From Corynebacterium sp. MSK297 (GTDB taxonomy: Bacteria; Actinomycetota; Actinomycetes; Mycobacteriales; Mycobacteriaceae): a stretch of DNA of 64,000 nt. The position numbers and the translations under genes were made by a program. Below are positions 29,257 through 38,355 of the stretch, piece after piece. Below the pieces are notes generated by a model. That model was not told where the DNA came from. It searched no databases and saw only the letters and a program-made list of their open reading frames with translations. Numbering within the stretch: the stretch's first letter is position 1; each line of letters starts with the position of its first letter. The stretch lies in the NCBI RefSeq assembly GCF_030232885.1, contig NZ_JASPGD010000002.1, positions 248,001 through 312,000 on the forward strand. Reading direction: 5' to 3'.

Positions 29257-30275
29257 AGTCCACTCGCTTTCCGACGCCGTACCAGCATGATTAGTACCGG
29301 TGCGCCCAGCACTGCGGTGACGATGCCGACTTCAATTTCACTGGGGCGCGCGATGATGCGCCCGATGATGTCGGCCGCTAGCACCAGTACTGGGGCTGCT
29401 AAAGCCGAGTACAACAGAATCCATCGTTGGTCTGGTCCGACGATCCAACGAACCACGTGTGGCACCATCAGTCCGACGAAGGCCAACCCACCGGTCAGTG
29501 CAGTGGCACCACCGGCTAGCAAGGTGATAGCGATGATTCCGAGCACGCGGGTACGCACGATTTTGGTGCCAAGAGCAGAGGCGAGGTCGTCGCCAAGCGC
29601 AATGGAATTCAGTGATGAGGAAATCGCCAGGGCTACCAGCAGACCGGCGGCAAGAAAGGGGGCGACTAGTGCGGTATCGGCGAGCTCTGCCCGGGCGACT
29701 GAGCCCAATCCCCAGCTGCGGATGGCTTGGAAGGTGTTCGGGTCGATTAACGTGAGAAACTGCGTGACGCCGGATAACACGGCGGCAAGGGCGACGCCCG
29801 CAAGCACCAGGGTGGCAGGGTTGGCTTTTCCGTTGGCGCCGAGTGCGGCTCCGGAACTGATGAAATACACCACCGCGGTCGTCACGGCCGCGCCGAAAAA
29901 CGCGAACCAGATATAGCCGCTGATGCTGGTCAAACTGAAGAATCCGACGCCAATGGTCACGGCAAAACCTGCGCCGGCGTTGACGCCGAGGATCCCGGGA
30001 TCGGCGAGTGGATTCCGGGTTAAAGCCTGGATGAGGGCGCCAGCCACGCCGAATGCCGCGCCAGTGATGACCGCGACGACGGTGCGGGGGATGCGCAGCG
30101 TCCACACGATGATCGCGGCTTCGGAATTGTCATGGGCGAGCAGTCCATCCCATACTTCGCGCACGGGCAAGGGGTTGGCTCCGAGGGCGAGACTGATGCA
30201 CACGGTGACAGTTATGGCGATAAGGATCAGCAGCATGCCCAGTGTGCGGCGTGCAAAAAGCGCAGGTGCCAGCAT
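29253..30275 (-). CDS. FecCD-family iron-siderophore permease (FepD-like)
   Basis: A 340-residue permease of the same family. Family motifs are TRNPLADPGILGVNAGAG and GLAFVGLMVPHVVRWIVG. AAGGATGG precedes the ATG at 30275. It is the first gene of the cassette, with a DtxR-like site about 85 bp upstream, consistent with iron-repressed expression. Confidence 0.88.
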   Translation of the reverse strand: MLAPALFARRTLGMLLILIAITVTVCISLALGANPLPVREVWDGLLAHDNSEAAIIVWTLRIPRTVVAVITGAAFGVAGALIQALTRNPLADPGILGVNAGAGFAVTIGVGFFSLTSISGYIWFAFFGAAVTTAVVYFISSGAALGANGKANPATLVLAGVALAAVLSGVTQFLTLIDPNTFQAIRSWGLGSVARAELADTALVAPFLAAGLLVALAISSSLNSIALGDDLASALGTKIVRTRVLGIIAITLLAGGATALTGGLAFVGLMVPHVVRWIVGPDQRWILLYSALAAPVLVLAADIIGRIIARPSEIEVGIVTAVLGAPVLIMLVRRRKASGL

Positions 30276-30826
30276 GGACCATCCTTCGTTGTGAGAGATT
30301 GCTAATGGAATTTTTGACGCAGGTACTAGGAAATAAGGTAGAGCATAAAAATCAAAAAGGGTAGCCTAGGCTTGCTGTTTGCAATAAGCCAAGCCTGAGA
30401 CGATCGTTATCCTTGCTTAAGAAGTTGGTAGTAGGTCGGCTTTGGGTGCTGGTTGGACCATGGTGACCGGGCAGTAGTCAAAGATAGATACGCAGTATGA
30501 TCCGTAGCCGGTGAGGTGAATGCTGAATGCCAGAGGTGCTGCGTAACAAAATCTTCGCGACGGTTTCTTCGCAACAAAGTTGAACAATTGCCACAGCTTG
30601 TGGTTGAATGGCGGGGTTGCCGATGCTGGTCGGCGGATTTGTGATGCGTTTCCGAATCACAACCGCCGAGACCCTTCGACCGCCACGGCCACCAGTTAAT
30701 TGGATGAATTCTAGTTAACCGCAGGTGGCGTGTTCGTCGACAAGCATCAGGTAGCTGCAAGAACAAGACCGAGTGCGATCAGGACGGAAATCTTTTCGCA
30801 CATAAATCCAGGTCAGGAGACCAACT
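30276..30826. other. Divergent intergenic region iron transporter-rplN
   Basis: A 551-bp spacer. The left 100 bp are AT-rich and hold the DtxR-like site and presumably the iron-operon promoter. The remainder must contain the rplN promoter, but I cannot name one securely. A 119-codon open frame on the minus strand (30407-30766) has biased composition (many His, Arg, Ser), no ribosome binding site and no recognisable domain, and I do not call it. Confidence 0.45.
30354..30376 (-). promoter_or_regulatory. DtxR-like iron box upstream of the iron transporter
   Basis: Read on the minus strand, CTAGGCTACCCTTTT resembles the left half of the DtxR consensus TTAGGTTAGCCTAACCTAA. A perfect 10-bp palindrome AGCCTAGGCT lies at 30363-30372. 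The position, just upstream of the first permease, fits an iron-dependent repressor. The match is partial. Confidence 0.5.
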
Positions 30827-31198
30827 GTGATTCAACAAGAATCGCGCCTGAAGGTCGCCGACAACTCCGGTGCACGAGAAATTCTCGTCATCCGAGCTCT
30901 CGGCGGATCCGTGCGACGCTTCGCAGGCATTGGTGACATCGTTGTCGCTACTGTCAAAGAAGCAGTCCCAGGCGGAAACGTGAAAGAAGGTGACGTCGTT
31001 CGCGCCGTCATCGTTCGCGCAAAGAAGGAAACCCGTCGTCCAGACGGCTCCTATATTGCTTTCGACGAAAACGCTGCTGTCATTCTTCGTTCCAACGATA
31101 ATGACCCACGCGGTACCCGTATCTTCGGGCCTGTCGCTCGTGAGCTGCGTGAGAAGAAGTTTATGAAGATTGTTTCTCTCGCACCGGAGGTGATCTAG
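30827..31198 (+). CDS. rplN: 50S ribosomal protein L14
   Basis: L14, 123 residues, at the subunit interface; it also binds the silencing factor RsfS. It has the start (V)[18 protein letters not shown] and the end [13 protein letters not shown] start with CAGGAG upstream. Its stop codon abuts the rplX GTG. Confidence 0.98.
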   Translation: MIQQESRLKVADNSGAREILVIRALGGSVRRFAGIGDIVVATVKEAVPGGNVKEGDVVRAVIVRAKKETRRPDGSYIAFDENAAVILRSNDNDPRGTRIFGPVARELREKKFMKIVSLAPEVI

Positions 31199-31513
31199 GT
31201 GAAGGTACATAAGGGCGATATGGTCCAGGTCATTTCGGGCCCAGATAAGGGCGCGCAAGGCAAGGTCATTGAGGCATACCCAAAGGCCAACAAGGTTTTG
31301 GTTGAGGGTGTCAACCGCATCAAGAAGCACGTTGCGAACTCCGCGCCGGAGCGTGGCGCTGAGTCTGGCGGAATCGTTACCCAGGAAGCACCCATCCACG
31401 TCTCGAACGTCGCGGTGCTCGATTCTGACGGTAACCCAACTCGCGTTGGCTACCGCTTTGACGAGAACGGCAAGAAAGTCCGCATTGCTCGTCGCAACGG
31501 GAAGGATATTTAA
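31199..31513 (+). CDS. rplX: 50S ribosomal protein L24
   Basis: L24, 104 residues, an assembly-initiator of the 50S with the KOW motif [21 protein letters not shown] start directly after the rplN stop. Confidence 0.97.
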   Translation: MKVHKGDMVQVISGPDKGAQGKVIEAYPKANKVLVEGVNRIKKHVANSAPERGAESGGIVTQEAPIHVSNVAVLDSDGNPTRVGYRFDENGKKVRIARRNGKDI

Positions 31514-31516
31514 GGC

Positions 31517-32068
31517 ATGAGCGACAACTACACTCCACGTCTGAAAACCCGTTACCGCGACGAAATCAAGAATAAGCTGAATGACGAATTCTCTTACGAG
31601 AACGTCATGGAGATCCCTGGTGTTGTCAAGGTTGTTGTCAACATGGGTGTTGGCGACGCTGCTCGCGACTCCAAGCTGATCAACGGTGCGGTTGAGGATC
31701 TGACTCTGATTACTGGTCAGAAGCCACAGCTGCGTCGCGCTAAGAAGTCCATCGCGAACTTCAAGCTGCGTGAAGGTATGCCGATCGGCGTGCGCGTTAC
31801 CATGCGCGGCGACCGTATGTGGGAGTTCCTGGACCGTCTGCTGACTATCGCGCTGCCACGTATTCGTGACTTCCGCGGTTTGTCTGATCAGCAGTTTGAC
31901 GGCCACGGAAACTACACCTTCGGCCTGTCTGAGCAGACGATGTTCTACGAGATCGACATCGACAAGGTTGATCGTCCACGTGGTATGGATATCACCGTTG
32001 TTACCAGCGCTACCAACGACGATGAAGGTCGCGCGCTGCTTCGTGAACTGGGATTCCCGTTCAAGTAG
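31517..32068 (+). CDS. rplE: 50S ribosomal protein L5
   Basis: L5, 183 residues, binds 5S rRNA; conserved [12 protein letters not shown] and [17 protein letters not shown] are intact. In many bacteria rpsN and rpsH follow. Here a terminator and two unrelated small genes intervene before rpsH, and rpsN is absent from this position. Confidence 0.98.
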   Translation: MSDNYTPRLKTRYRDEIKNKLNDEFSYENVMEIPGVVKVVVNMGVGDAARDSKLINGAVEDLTLITGQKPQLRRAKKSIANFKLREGMPIGVRVTMRGDRMWEFLDRLLTIALPRIRDFRGLSDQQFDGHGNYTFGLSEQTMFYEIDIDKVDRPRGMDITVVTSATNDDEGRALLRELGFPFK

Positions 32069-32104
32069 ATTTTGTAGGACTGGATAAGTCTGTTTGTTAA
32101 GACC

Positions 32105-32139
32105 TTTAACCCCTCCGGCATGAAACCGGAGGGGTTAAA
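32105..32139. terminator. Hairpin terminator between rplE and the minus-strand small gene
   Basis: A perfect 14-bp stem TTTAACCCCTCCGG/CCGGAGGGGTTAAA, loop of seven. The A/T ends of the stem would serve as a T-run in either direction, so it probably terminates both convergent transcripts. Confidence 0.85.
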
Positions 32140-32140
32140 G

Positions 32141-32338
32141 TCATTTTTGGTGTCCTTGGTGTTTTCTTCTTGGGAAGAAATACCATGCAGCTAAGAAAGC
32201 GATGAGGCTGGGGATGACGGCGATGATTAACTCAGAAGAATCGCGTATGAAGTACAACAACCAGTGAAAAAGACCGAGCAACATCAGCGTTGTAAAACAA
32301 ATCCAATCATCGCGCCGTTTTTTATCTTTTGTCGCCAC
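32141..32338 (-). CDS. Small two-helix membrane protein, unknown
   Basis: A 65-residue protein. A Lys/Arg/Asp-rich N-terminus (ATKDKKRRDDW) is followed by two hydrophobic helices (ICFTTLMLLGLFHWLLYFI and LIIAVIPSLIAFLAAWYFF) and a basic end (PRRKHQGHQK), so both termini should be cytoplasmic. The GTG start has an excellent AAGGAGGT 9 bp upstream, which is the main reason to believe it is expressed. No family recognised. It is divergent from the DoxX-like gene and could share its regulation. Confidence 0.7.
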   Translation of the reverse strand: MATKDKKRRDDWICFTTLMLLGLFHWLLYFIRDSSELIIAVIPSLIAFLAAWYFFPRRKHQGHQK

Positions 32339-32433
32339 AGTACGCGTACCTCCTTATCGCGCCAGTGCAACGGCAACCTGCTATGCAATGGATCTGGCGG
32401 TATATTGTCAAATTAATCACCTGCGGGTTTTGC

Positions 32434-32455
32434 TAGAATAGCTACAATCGCTATT
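32434..32455 (+). promoter_or_regulatory. Extended -10 promoter with overlapping palindrome
   Basis: TGCTAGAAT gives an extended -10 (TAGAAT at 32434-32439) for the DoxX-like gene. It overlaps the inverted repeat AATAGC (32437-32442) / GCTATT (32450-32455). No good -35 is visible at the proper distance. A repressor binding the palindrome would block this promoter. Confidence 0.45.
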
Positions 32456-32495
32456 TAGATTGGTGATGCACGAAACCTACAAGGAGCCATTAACT

Positions 32496-33005
32496 ATGTC
32501 CACAATCCCAAGCATTCTTCTCCGCGCTATCCCAGGTGCCCTCATCGCGGATTCTGGCATTTCCAAGTTGGGTATGGATGCAGAATCCTCGAAAGGTCTA
32601 CAGGACTTTGCTGCTACGGGCATTCCGCAGGTGAAGGAACTGCCGTCCGATAAGTTTGGCACTATCATCGGTGCTTCCGAAGTCGCTGTCGGTGGCGCGC
32701 TGTTGGCGCCATTCGTCTCCAACCGCCTTGCCGGTCTTGCGCTGACCACCTTTGGCGCAGGTCTGTTGAGCATTTACTTCCGTAACGACGATATGACCCG
32801 CGAGGATGGCATCCGCCCATCTCAAGATGGCATGTCTATCGCGAAGGATTCCATGATGGTTGCGATTGGCACAGGGCTGATCGCTCTGGATCAGCAGGAT
32901 CGTATCTCTGGTGTACTGCAGGAACGCAAGATTGCTAAGGCAGAAAAGAAAGCTGCCAAGAAGGCCGCACGAAAGGCTAAGAAAGACGCAAGGATAAACT
33001 CCTAA
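32496..33005 (+). CDS. DoxX-like membrane protein
   Basis: A 169-residue protein. Hydrophobic segments near residues 5-20, 55-75 and 78-95, plus MMVAIGTGLIALD near 128-140, resemble the small DoxX-type membrane family. The C-terminal 30 residues are Lys/Ala-rich (KAEKKAAKKAARKAKK), giving a highly basic cytoplasmic tail. Start at ATG 32496 with AAGGAG 9 bp upstream; the ATG at 32466 lacks one. Function unknown. It sits between rplE and rpsH, an accessory insertion in the spc cluster. Confidence 0.6.
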   Translation: MSTIPSILLRAIPGALIADSGISKLGMDAESSKGLQDFAATGIPQVKELPSDKFGTIIGASEVAVGGALLAPFVSNRLAGLALTTFGAGLLSIYFRNDDMTREDGIRPSQDGMSIAKDSMMVAIGTGLIALDQQDRISGVLQERKIAKAEKKAAKKAARKAKKDARINS

Positions 33006-33372
33006 AGCTAATTTGCCGGTGACATTGGCACGCAAAGTCGGCTAACCGTTCTAATGGTTGGCCGAATCGCCTCAAGCCTGCTAGGGTTGGGGCGTCTTGT
33101 GCTTTTTGGGATACGTGTGTCTAAAACGCCGTAGCCTGAATAGAGATTTAGCGTCGGCGGGAAGAACCGTTTTAGCGTTTACTCTGCACGCACAGACTTG
33201 CAAGTTTTTCCTACGTTTGTTGTAGGCCCCTCGCCATCATGGCGACCGAGCTTCATTGAGGTAGCGAGCAAACATGCTATTGAGCATGGGAGCGTTAAGT
33301 TGCCCAAAACAGCCCGGTAACGCCCTTAAGGTGAGTTCGGGAACCGCAACGAGAAAGGTTCAAGGTCAACAC
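33006..33372. other. Intergenic region DoxX-like gene-rpsH
   Basis: A 367-bp spacer. TCGGCTAACC/GGTTGGCCGA (33038-33065) is a 10-bp hairpin without a T-run, probably ending the previous transcript. The right half (33210-33325) has four further inverted repeats, treated as the rpsH leader. No gene seen. Confidence 0.5.
33210..33325 (+). promoter_or_regulatory. Structured leader of the rpsH operon
   Basis: Successive inverted repeats: CCTAC/GTAGG (33210-33226), TCGCC/GGCGA (33231-33245), CATGCT/AGCATG (33273-33288) and GCGTTA/TAACGC (33292-33323). They lie within 165 bp of the rpsH start. S8 is a known autoregulator of spc operons in Escherichia coli, although there the target is within the coding region; an analogous role here is only a guess. 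Confidence 0.4.
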
Positions 33373-33768
33373 ATGACCATGACTGACCCGATTGCAGACA
33401 TGCTCTCACGGGTGCGCAACGCTAACCACGCGCAGCACGACACCGTGTCCATGCCTGCATCCAAGATCAAGGCGAATATCGCTGGAATCCTGAAGCAAGA
33501 AGGCTACATTTCCGATTATTCTGTGGAAGGCGAAAAGGCAAAGAAGACCTTGTCGCTGGACCTGAAGTACAACGGCCGCGAGCGCGCTCTGTCTGGCCTG
33601 CGTCGCGTTTCGAAGCCAGGTTTGCGTGTCTACGCAAAGGCGACGGAGCTCCCTAAGGTTCTGGGCGGACTGGGTGTGGCTATCATTTCCACCTCCCACG
33701 GCCTGTTGACGGACCGCGAGGCTGAACAGAAAGGCGTAGGCGGAGAAGTCATCGCCTACGTCTGGTAA
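33373..33768 (+). CDS. rpsH: 30S ribosomal protein S8
   Basis: S8, 131 residues, a primary binder of 16S rRNA helix 21. Start [16 protein letters not shown] at ATG 33373; the in-frame extension back to 33274 is leader sequence. It ends with the conserved [11 protein letters not shown]. First gene of a tight run to rplO. Confidence 0.97.
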   Translation: MTMTDPIADMLSRVRNANHAQHDTVSMPASKIKANIAGILKQEGYISDYSVEGEKAKKTLSLDLKYNGRERALSGLRRVSKPGLRVYAKATELPKVLGGLGVAIISTSHGLLTDREAEQKGVGGEVIAYVW

Positions 33769-33785
33769 GGGAAGGGTGATTATTA

Positions 33786-34322
33786 ATGTCACGAGTTGGT
33801 TTGGCACCAATCGCCGTCCCTAGCGGCGTCGAGGTAAAAATCGATGGCCAGAACGTTTCCGTCAAGGGGCCAAAGGGCACCTTGCAGGTTGATGTTCCAG
33901 AGCCAATTTCCATCGTCCAAGAAGACGGCGAACTCCGTGTTTCTCGCCCGGATGACCACCGTAAGAACCGTTCTCTGCACGGTCTAGCGCGTTCCTTGGT
34001 GAACAACTGCGTGATCGGTGTAACCGAGGGCTACGAAATCAAGATGGAAATCCACGGTGTTGGTTACCGTGTCCAGCAAAAGGGCAAGGATCTCGAGTTT
34101 GCTTTGGGCTACTCGCACCCTGTGCCAGTCAAAGCTGATGAAGGCATCACCTTCGCTGTGGACGGCAACACCAAGTTCTCTATCTCTGGTATCGACAAGC
34201 AACAGGTTGGCCAAGTTGCGGCGAACATCCGTCGCCTGCGTAAGCACGATCCTTACAAGGGTAAGGGTATCCGCTACGTCGGCGAGCAGGTACGTCGCAA
34301 GGTCGGAAAGACGGGTAAGTAA
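33786..34322 (+). CDS. rplF: 50S ribosomal protein L6
   Basis: L6, 178 residues, near the sarcin-ricin loop. Start [17 protein letters not shown] and the C-terminal signature [23 protein letters not shown] region are intact. It lies 17 bp after rpsH. Confidence 0.98.
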   Translation: MSRVGLAPIAVPSGVEVKIDGQNVSVKGPKGTLQVDVPEPISIVQEDGELRVSRPDDHRKNRSLHGLARSLVNNCVIGVTEGYEIKMEIHGVGYRVQQKGKDLEFALGYSHPVPVKADEGITFAVDGNTKFSISGIDKQQVGQVAANIRRLRKHDPYKGKGIRYVGEQVRRKVGKTGK

Positions 34323-34325
34323 GCA

Positions 34326-34721
34326 ATGTCTAATTCTGAAAACACCAAGCGCACTCCGGTCGGTAAGGATATCTCCTCCCGCCGTCGTGAAGCACGTGCC
34401 CGCCGTCATTTCCGTATTCGCAAGACGCTGCGTGGAACCCCACAGACCCCACGTTTGGTCGTTCACCGCACGGCACGCCACTTGCACGCTCAGCTGATCG
34501 ACGACCTCGCTGGCCACACTCTGGCCGCGGCCTCCACCATGGAGATCCGCGACGCAGAGGGTGACAAGAAGGCACGTGGTGCCGAGGTCGGCAAGCTTAT
34601 CGCACAGCGCGCCCAAGAAGCAGGCATCGAAGCAGTTGTTTTTGACCGTGCCGGTTACAAATACCACGGCCGTGTTGCTGCTTTCGCTGATGCCGCACGT
34701 GAAGGTGGTCTGAAGTTCTAA
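34326..34721 (+). CDS. rplR: 50S ribosomal protein L18
   Basis: L18, 131 residues, a 5S rRNA binder. Core [19 protein letters not shown] and the end [17 protein letters not shown] are typical. Three bases after rplF. Confidence 0.98.
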   Translation: MSNSENTKRTPVGKDISSRRREARARRHFRIRKTLRGTPQTPRLVVHRTARHLHAQLIDDLAGHTLAAASTMEIRDAEGDKKARGAEVGKLIAQRAQEAGIEAVVFDRAGYKYHGRVAAFADAAREGGLKF

Positions 34722-34761
34722 TGATCAACGCAGTTGCACACACCAACGGAAAGGACGCGTA

Positions 34762-35376
34762 ATGTCGGATCGTGATCAGCGCGACGGCGGACGCTCCGCC
34801 GACAACAAGAAGAACGATCGCAACAATCGTCGTAACGATCGTCGCAACCAGGACAACGAGCGCGATAAATACATCGAGCGCGTCGTAGCCATCAACCGGG
34901 TTTCCAAGACTGTCAAGGGTGGCCGCAACATGAGCTTTACCGCTCTGGTCATCGTCGGTGACGGCGAAGGCATGGTCGGTGTTGGCTACGGCAAGGCCAA
35001 GGAAGTTCCAGCCGCAATCCAGAAGGGTGCAGAAGAAGCACGCAAGAACTTCTTCCGTGTCCCAATGATCGGCGGCACCATTACCCACCCAGTACAGGGA
35101 GAAGACGCAGCCGGTGTCGTTATGCTGAAGCCAGCTGCACCCGGTACCGGTGTCATTGCCGGAGGCGCCGCACGTCCAGTTCTGGAGTGCGCCGGCGTCC
35201 AGGATATCCTGTCCAAGTCGCTGGGTTCGGATAACGCTCTGAACGTCGTCCGCGCTACCGTGGACGGCCTGAAACAGCTGGTGCGCCCAGAGGAAGTTGC
35301 TGCACGTCGTGGCAAGTCCGTCGAAGAGGTTACCCCAGCCCGTATGCTGCGCGCTCGCGCAGGACAGGAGGCATAA
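34762..35376 (+). CDS. rpsE: 30S ribosomal protein S5
   Basis: S5, 204 residues, at the mRNA entry channel. The conserved core starts at [21 protein letters not shown]. The first 35 residues are a charged Asp/Asn/Arg low-complexity extension encoded by short imperfect repeats of CGATCG/AACAAT type; such extensions occur in actinobacterial S5. Confidence 0.97.
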   Translation: MSDRDQRDGGRSADNKKNDRNNRRNDRRNQDNERDKYIERVVAINRVSKTVKGGRNMSFTALVIVGDGEGMVGVGYGKAKEVPAAIQKGAEEARKNFFRVPMIGGTITHPVQGEDAAGVVMLKPAAPGTGVIAGGAARPVLECAGVQDILSKSLGSDNALNVVRATVDGLKQLVRPEEVAARRGKSVEEVTPARMLRARAGQEA

Positions 35377-35379
35377 ACC

Positions 35380-35565
35380 ATGGCTCTGAAGATTACCCAA
35401 ACACGTGGCCTGGTCGGCACCACGCCGAATCAGAAGGCCAACATGGAAGCACTGGGCCTCAAGCGCATTCGCCACTCTGTTGTCCAGAAAGACACCCCGG
35501 CGATCCGTGGCATCATTCAGAAGGTGCGCCACCTGGTCACCGTCGAAGAAGTGGCAGGGGAGTAG
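35380..35565 (+). CDS. rpmD: 50S ribosomal protein L30
   Basis: L30, 61 residues, complete: start [19 protein letters not shown], end [17 protein letters not shown] within the rpsE end serves as its ribosome binding site. Confidence 0.97.
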   Translation: MALKITQTRGLVGTTPNQKANMEALGLKRIRHSVVQKDTPAIRGIIQKVRHLVTVEEVAGE

Positions 35566-35572
35566 ATATACC

Positions 35573-36022
35573 ATGAGCGATATCATCAAGCTGCACGATT
35601 TGCGCCCGGAAAAGGGTGCAAACAAAGCAAAGCGCCGCGTCGGTCGCGGTGAAGGCGGTAAGCGCGGTAAGACTGCCGGTCGCGGTACCAAGGGTACTAA
35701 GGCACGTAAGCAGGTAGCGGCAAACTTCGAGGGTGGCCAGATGCCAATCCAGATGCGTTTGCCGAAGCTGCGTGGCTTCAAGAACCCAAACAAGGTTGGC
35801 TTCCAGGTTGTCAACGTTTCTGACCTGGAAAAGACTTTCCCACAGGGCGGCGACATTACCGTTGCTGACCTTGTCAACAATGGTCTGGTTCGCAAGAACC
35901 AACCAGTCAAGGTGCTGGGCAACGGTGAGATCTCTGTGAAGATCAATGTCACCGCTCAGAAGTTCTCTAAGTCGGCTGTCGAGAAAATCGAAGCCGCTGG
36001 AGGCAGCACCAACAAAGCTTAA
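35573..36022 (+). CDS. rplO: 50S ribosomal protein L15
   Basis: L15, 149 residues, a late-assembling 50S protein with the Gly/Arg/Lys-rich N-terminus ([19 protein letters not shown]) and the [17 protein letters not shown] motif. The ATG at 35573 with GGGGAG upstream is preferred; the frame back to 35405 lies in rpmD. Confidence 0.97.
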   Translation: MSDIIKLHDLRPEKGANKAKRRVGRGEGGKRGKTAGRGTKGTKARKQVAANFEGGQMPIQMRLPKLRGFKNPNKVGFQVVNVSDLEKTFPQGGDITVADLVNNGLVRKNQPVKVLGNGEISVKINVTAQKFSKSAVEKIEAAGGSTNKA

Positions 36023-36060
36023 GCGGTTGGTGTACGGGCACTCCGTGCTTTGATGTTCGT

Positions 36061-36099
36061 GGCCCCTGGTTCCTGCGCGATGCAGGTTCCAGGGGTTTT
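36061..36099 (+). terminator. Intrinsic terminator after rplO
   Basis: CCCCTGG/CCAGGGG with a TT/TT internal mismatch and CCTGC/GCAGG, loop GCGAT, followed by TTTT. It separates the ribosomal-protein run from secY-adk. Confidence 0.9.
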
Positions 36100-36122
36100 C
36101 GCCTACCCAAGACTGCGTCGTT

Positions 36123-36151
36123 GGTACGGCTAGATGTTGGTAGGGCTAGAT
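36123..36151. repeat. 16-bp direct duplication
   Basis: GGTACGGCTAGATGTT is followed at once by GGTAGGGCTAGAT, one mismatch in 13. It lies 24 bp past the rplO terminator. Confidence 0.7.
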
Positions 36152-36410
36152 CATCAATGAGCTTGAAGTACCTACATTTCGAGCTTACTGTTTTGCCTGT
36201 AGAAAACTAAGGTTGTCCTATCGCACATGCCTGAAAGTGTTTTCAGCCGCCTATGACTGGTAGGCTACTAACGTCACGCGTACATGTGCGCGCTGGCGCT
36301 TGAGCGTGGAGGTTTAGAGACCGCGCGCAGGCGCTCACTAATGAAGTAGTAATTATCGGTTGCCTTTGCGTCACTTTCCACGGTGGCAGTAGTTGGGCTA
36401 GGAGGCTTTA

Positions 36411-37736
36411 GTGTCTGCCATCATTCAGGCTTTTAAGGATGCGGATCTTCGACGCAAGATTCTGTTTACGATTTTGCTGATCGTGATCTACCGCGTCGGC
36501 GCCCAGATCCCTTCGCCGGGTGTGGACTACCAGAATATTTCCGGACGGCTCCATGAGCTGACACAAGAAGATGACAGCCTATATTCCGTCATCAATCTGT
36601 TCTCCGGTGGTGCGTTGCTGCAGCTATCTATCTTTGCCATCGGCATCATGCCGTACATCACGGCTTCGATTATTGCGCAGCTTCTCACCGTGGTGATTCC
36701 TCACTTCGAGCAGTTGAAAAAGGAAGGCCAATCTGGCCAGGCGAAGATGACTCAGTACACCAGGTATATGACCCTGGCATTAGCACTGCTGCAGTCTGCA
36801 GGCATCGTGGCACTGGCTGACAGGAACCAACTTCTTGGCCAAGGTGTAGAAGTATTGGATCCGGATCGCACCGTATTCGACCTGATCCTTCTCGTTACGG
36901 TGATGACCACCGGCGCGATCCTTGTTATGTGGCTCGGTGAGCTCATAACGGAGAAGGGCATTGGTAACGGTATGTCCTTGCTCATTTTTGCTGGTATTGC
37001 GACGCGTTTGCCGTCTGACGGCTACCGCATTTTGCAGGATAACGGTGGAGTCGTTTTCGCTGTAGTCTGCGCGGCTATTCTCGCATTGGTCGTTGGCATT
37101 ACCTTTATGGAACAAGGTCAGCGACGCATTCCAGTCCAGTACGCAAAGCGTATGGTTGGGCGGCGCCAATACGGTGGGTCGTCGACGTATTTGCCTCTGA
37201 AGGTCAACCAGGCTGGTGTTATTCCAGTGATCTTCGCATCGTCGTTGATTTACATGCCGGTATTGATCACAGAAATCGTAAACTCTTCGAATCCGACACC
37301 ACCCGATAACTGGTGGATGCGTAACGTCATCGCCAACTTGCAATCGCCGTCGTCGTACGTCTACATCCTGGTGTACGTGTCCCTGATTATCTTCTTCTCG
37401 TACTTCTATACTTCGATTCAGTACGATCCGAACGAGCAAGCCGAGAACATGAAGAAATACGGCGGTTTCATTCCTGGAATCCGCCCGGGACGGCCGACAG
37501 CGATGTACCTCAGCTTTGTGATGAACCGCCTGTTGTTTGTCGGTTCCATCTATTTGGCATTCATTGCTATCCTGCCAAATCTCGCGCTTGATATGGGGGT
37601 TGGTTCACAGGATTCTGCCGGTATGACTGCATTCGGCGGTACTGCTATCCTGATTATGGTATCCGTGGCGTTGACCACAGTGAAGCAAATTGAATCCCAA
37701 CTCCTGCAATCCAACTACGAAGGGCTGCTCAAATAA
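36411..37736 (+). CDS. secY: Preprotein translocase channel subunit SecY
   Basis: SecY, 441 residues, ten transmembrane helices forming the protein-conducting channel of the Sec system. Conserved PSPGVD near the N-terminus, the plug/TM2 region [25 protein letters not shown], and the cytosolic loop [16 protein letters not shown] are present. GTG start with AGGAGG 7 bp upstream. The stop overlaps the adk ATG as TAATG. Confidence 0.98.
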   Translation: MSAIIQAFKDADLRRKILFTILLIVIYRVGAQIPSPGVDYQNISGRLHELTQEDDSLYSVINLFSGGALLQLSIFAIGIMPYITASIIAQLLTVVIPHFEQLKKEGQSGQAKMTQYTRYMTLALALLQSAGIVALADRNQLLGQGVEVLDPDRTVFDLILLVTVMTTGAILVMWLGELITEKGIGNGMSLLIFAGIATRLPSDGYRILQDNGGVVFAVVCAAILALVVGITFMEQGQRRIPVQYAKRMVGRRQYGGSSTYLPLKVNQAGVIPVIFASSLIYMPVLITEIVNSSNPTPPDNWWMRNVIANLQSPSSYVYILVYVSLIIFFSYFYTSIQYDPNEQAENMKKYGGFIPGIRPGRPTAMYLSFVMNRLLFVGSIYLAFIAILPNLALDMGVGSQDSAGMTAFGGTAILIMVSVALTTVKQIESQLLQSNYEGLLK

Positions 37737-38281
37737 TGCGATTGGTACTCCTTGGCCCAGCCGGAGCCGGAAAAGGCACGCAGGCTGAAATACTCAGTGA
37801 GAAGCTGAATATCCCACACATCTCTACTGGTGACTTGTTCCGTGCCAACATCTCCGAGGGAACCCCCTTGGGTGTCGAGGCCAAAGAATACATTGATGCG
37901 GGCAAACTGGTACCTACTGACGTCACTGCCCGGATGGTGGAATCCCGTCTGGAAGAACCCGATACGGATGAGGGCTTTCTTCTCGATGGCTTCCCCCGTA
38001 CAGTCGAGCAAGCCGAGATCTTGGAAGACTTGTTAGCGAAAAAGAATTTGCGGCTTGATCATGTCATCAACTTTGAAGTCTCCGAAGAAGAAGTAATCGA
38101 GCGGATGAAAGCTCGTGGCCGCTCTGACGACACGGAAGACGTGATTCGTACTCGACTTCAGGTCTATCGCGACGAAGTGATCCCACTGATTAAGCACTAT
38201 GGCGACGATGTCATCAACGTGCAAGCCGAAGGCGAGATCGAGGAGATTAACCAGCGCACAATGTCCGCGTTGGGGAAATAA
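37736..38281 (+). CDS. adk: Adenylate kinase
   Basis: Adenylate kinase, 181 residues, converts AMP + ATP to 2 ADP. The P-loop [12 protein letters not shown], the AMP-binding region [10 protein letters not shown] and [10 protein letters not shown] are intact. The LID is the short form without the four-Cys zinc site. It is translationally coupled to secY. In most relatives map follows; here an L,D-transpeptidase does. Confidence 0.97.
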   Translation: MRLVLLGPAGAGKGTQAEILSEKLNIPHISTGDLFRANISEGTPLGVEAKEYIDAGKLVPTDVTARMVESRLEEPDTDEGFLLDGFPRTVEQAEILEDLLAKKNLRLDHVINFEVSEEEVIERMKARGRSDDTEDVIRTRLQVYRDEVIPLIKHYGDDVINVQAEGEIEEINQRTMSALGK

Positions 38282-38355
38282 GAAGCAAAGCGCATAATTT
38301 TCCGTTAGGCACTGCATGAACGCGGTGCCGTTTTCACTCAAGGACGCACTTTTCC

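Larger units (their letters stand above)
36023..36410. other. Intergenic region rplO-secY
   Basis: A 388-bp spacer holding the rplO terminator (36061-36099) and a 16-bp direct duplication (36123-36151). A secY promoter must lie in its right half, but none stands out. No gene seen. Confidence 0.45.

Noticed and set aside
30407..30766. A 119-codon minus-strand frame between the iron cassette and rplN
   Set aside because: No ribosome binding site, His/Arg/Ser/Thr-biased composition, no domain; it overlaps the region that should hold the rplN promoter.
33274..33372. A longer N-terminus for S8
   Set aside because: The extension matches nothing in S8 and covers the hairpins of the leader.
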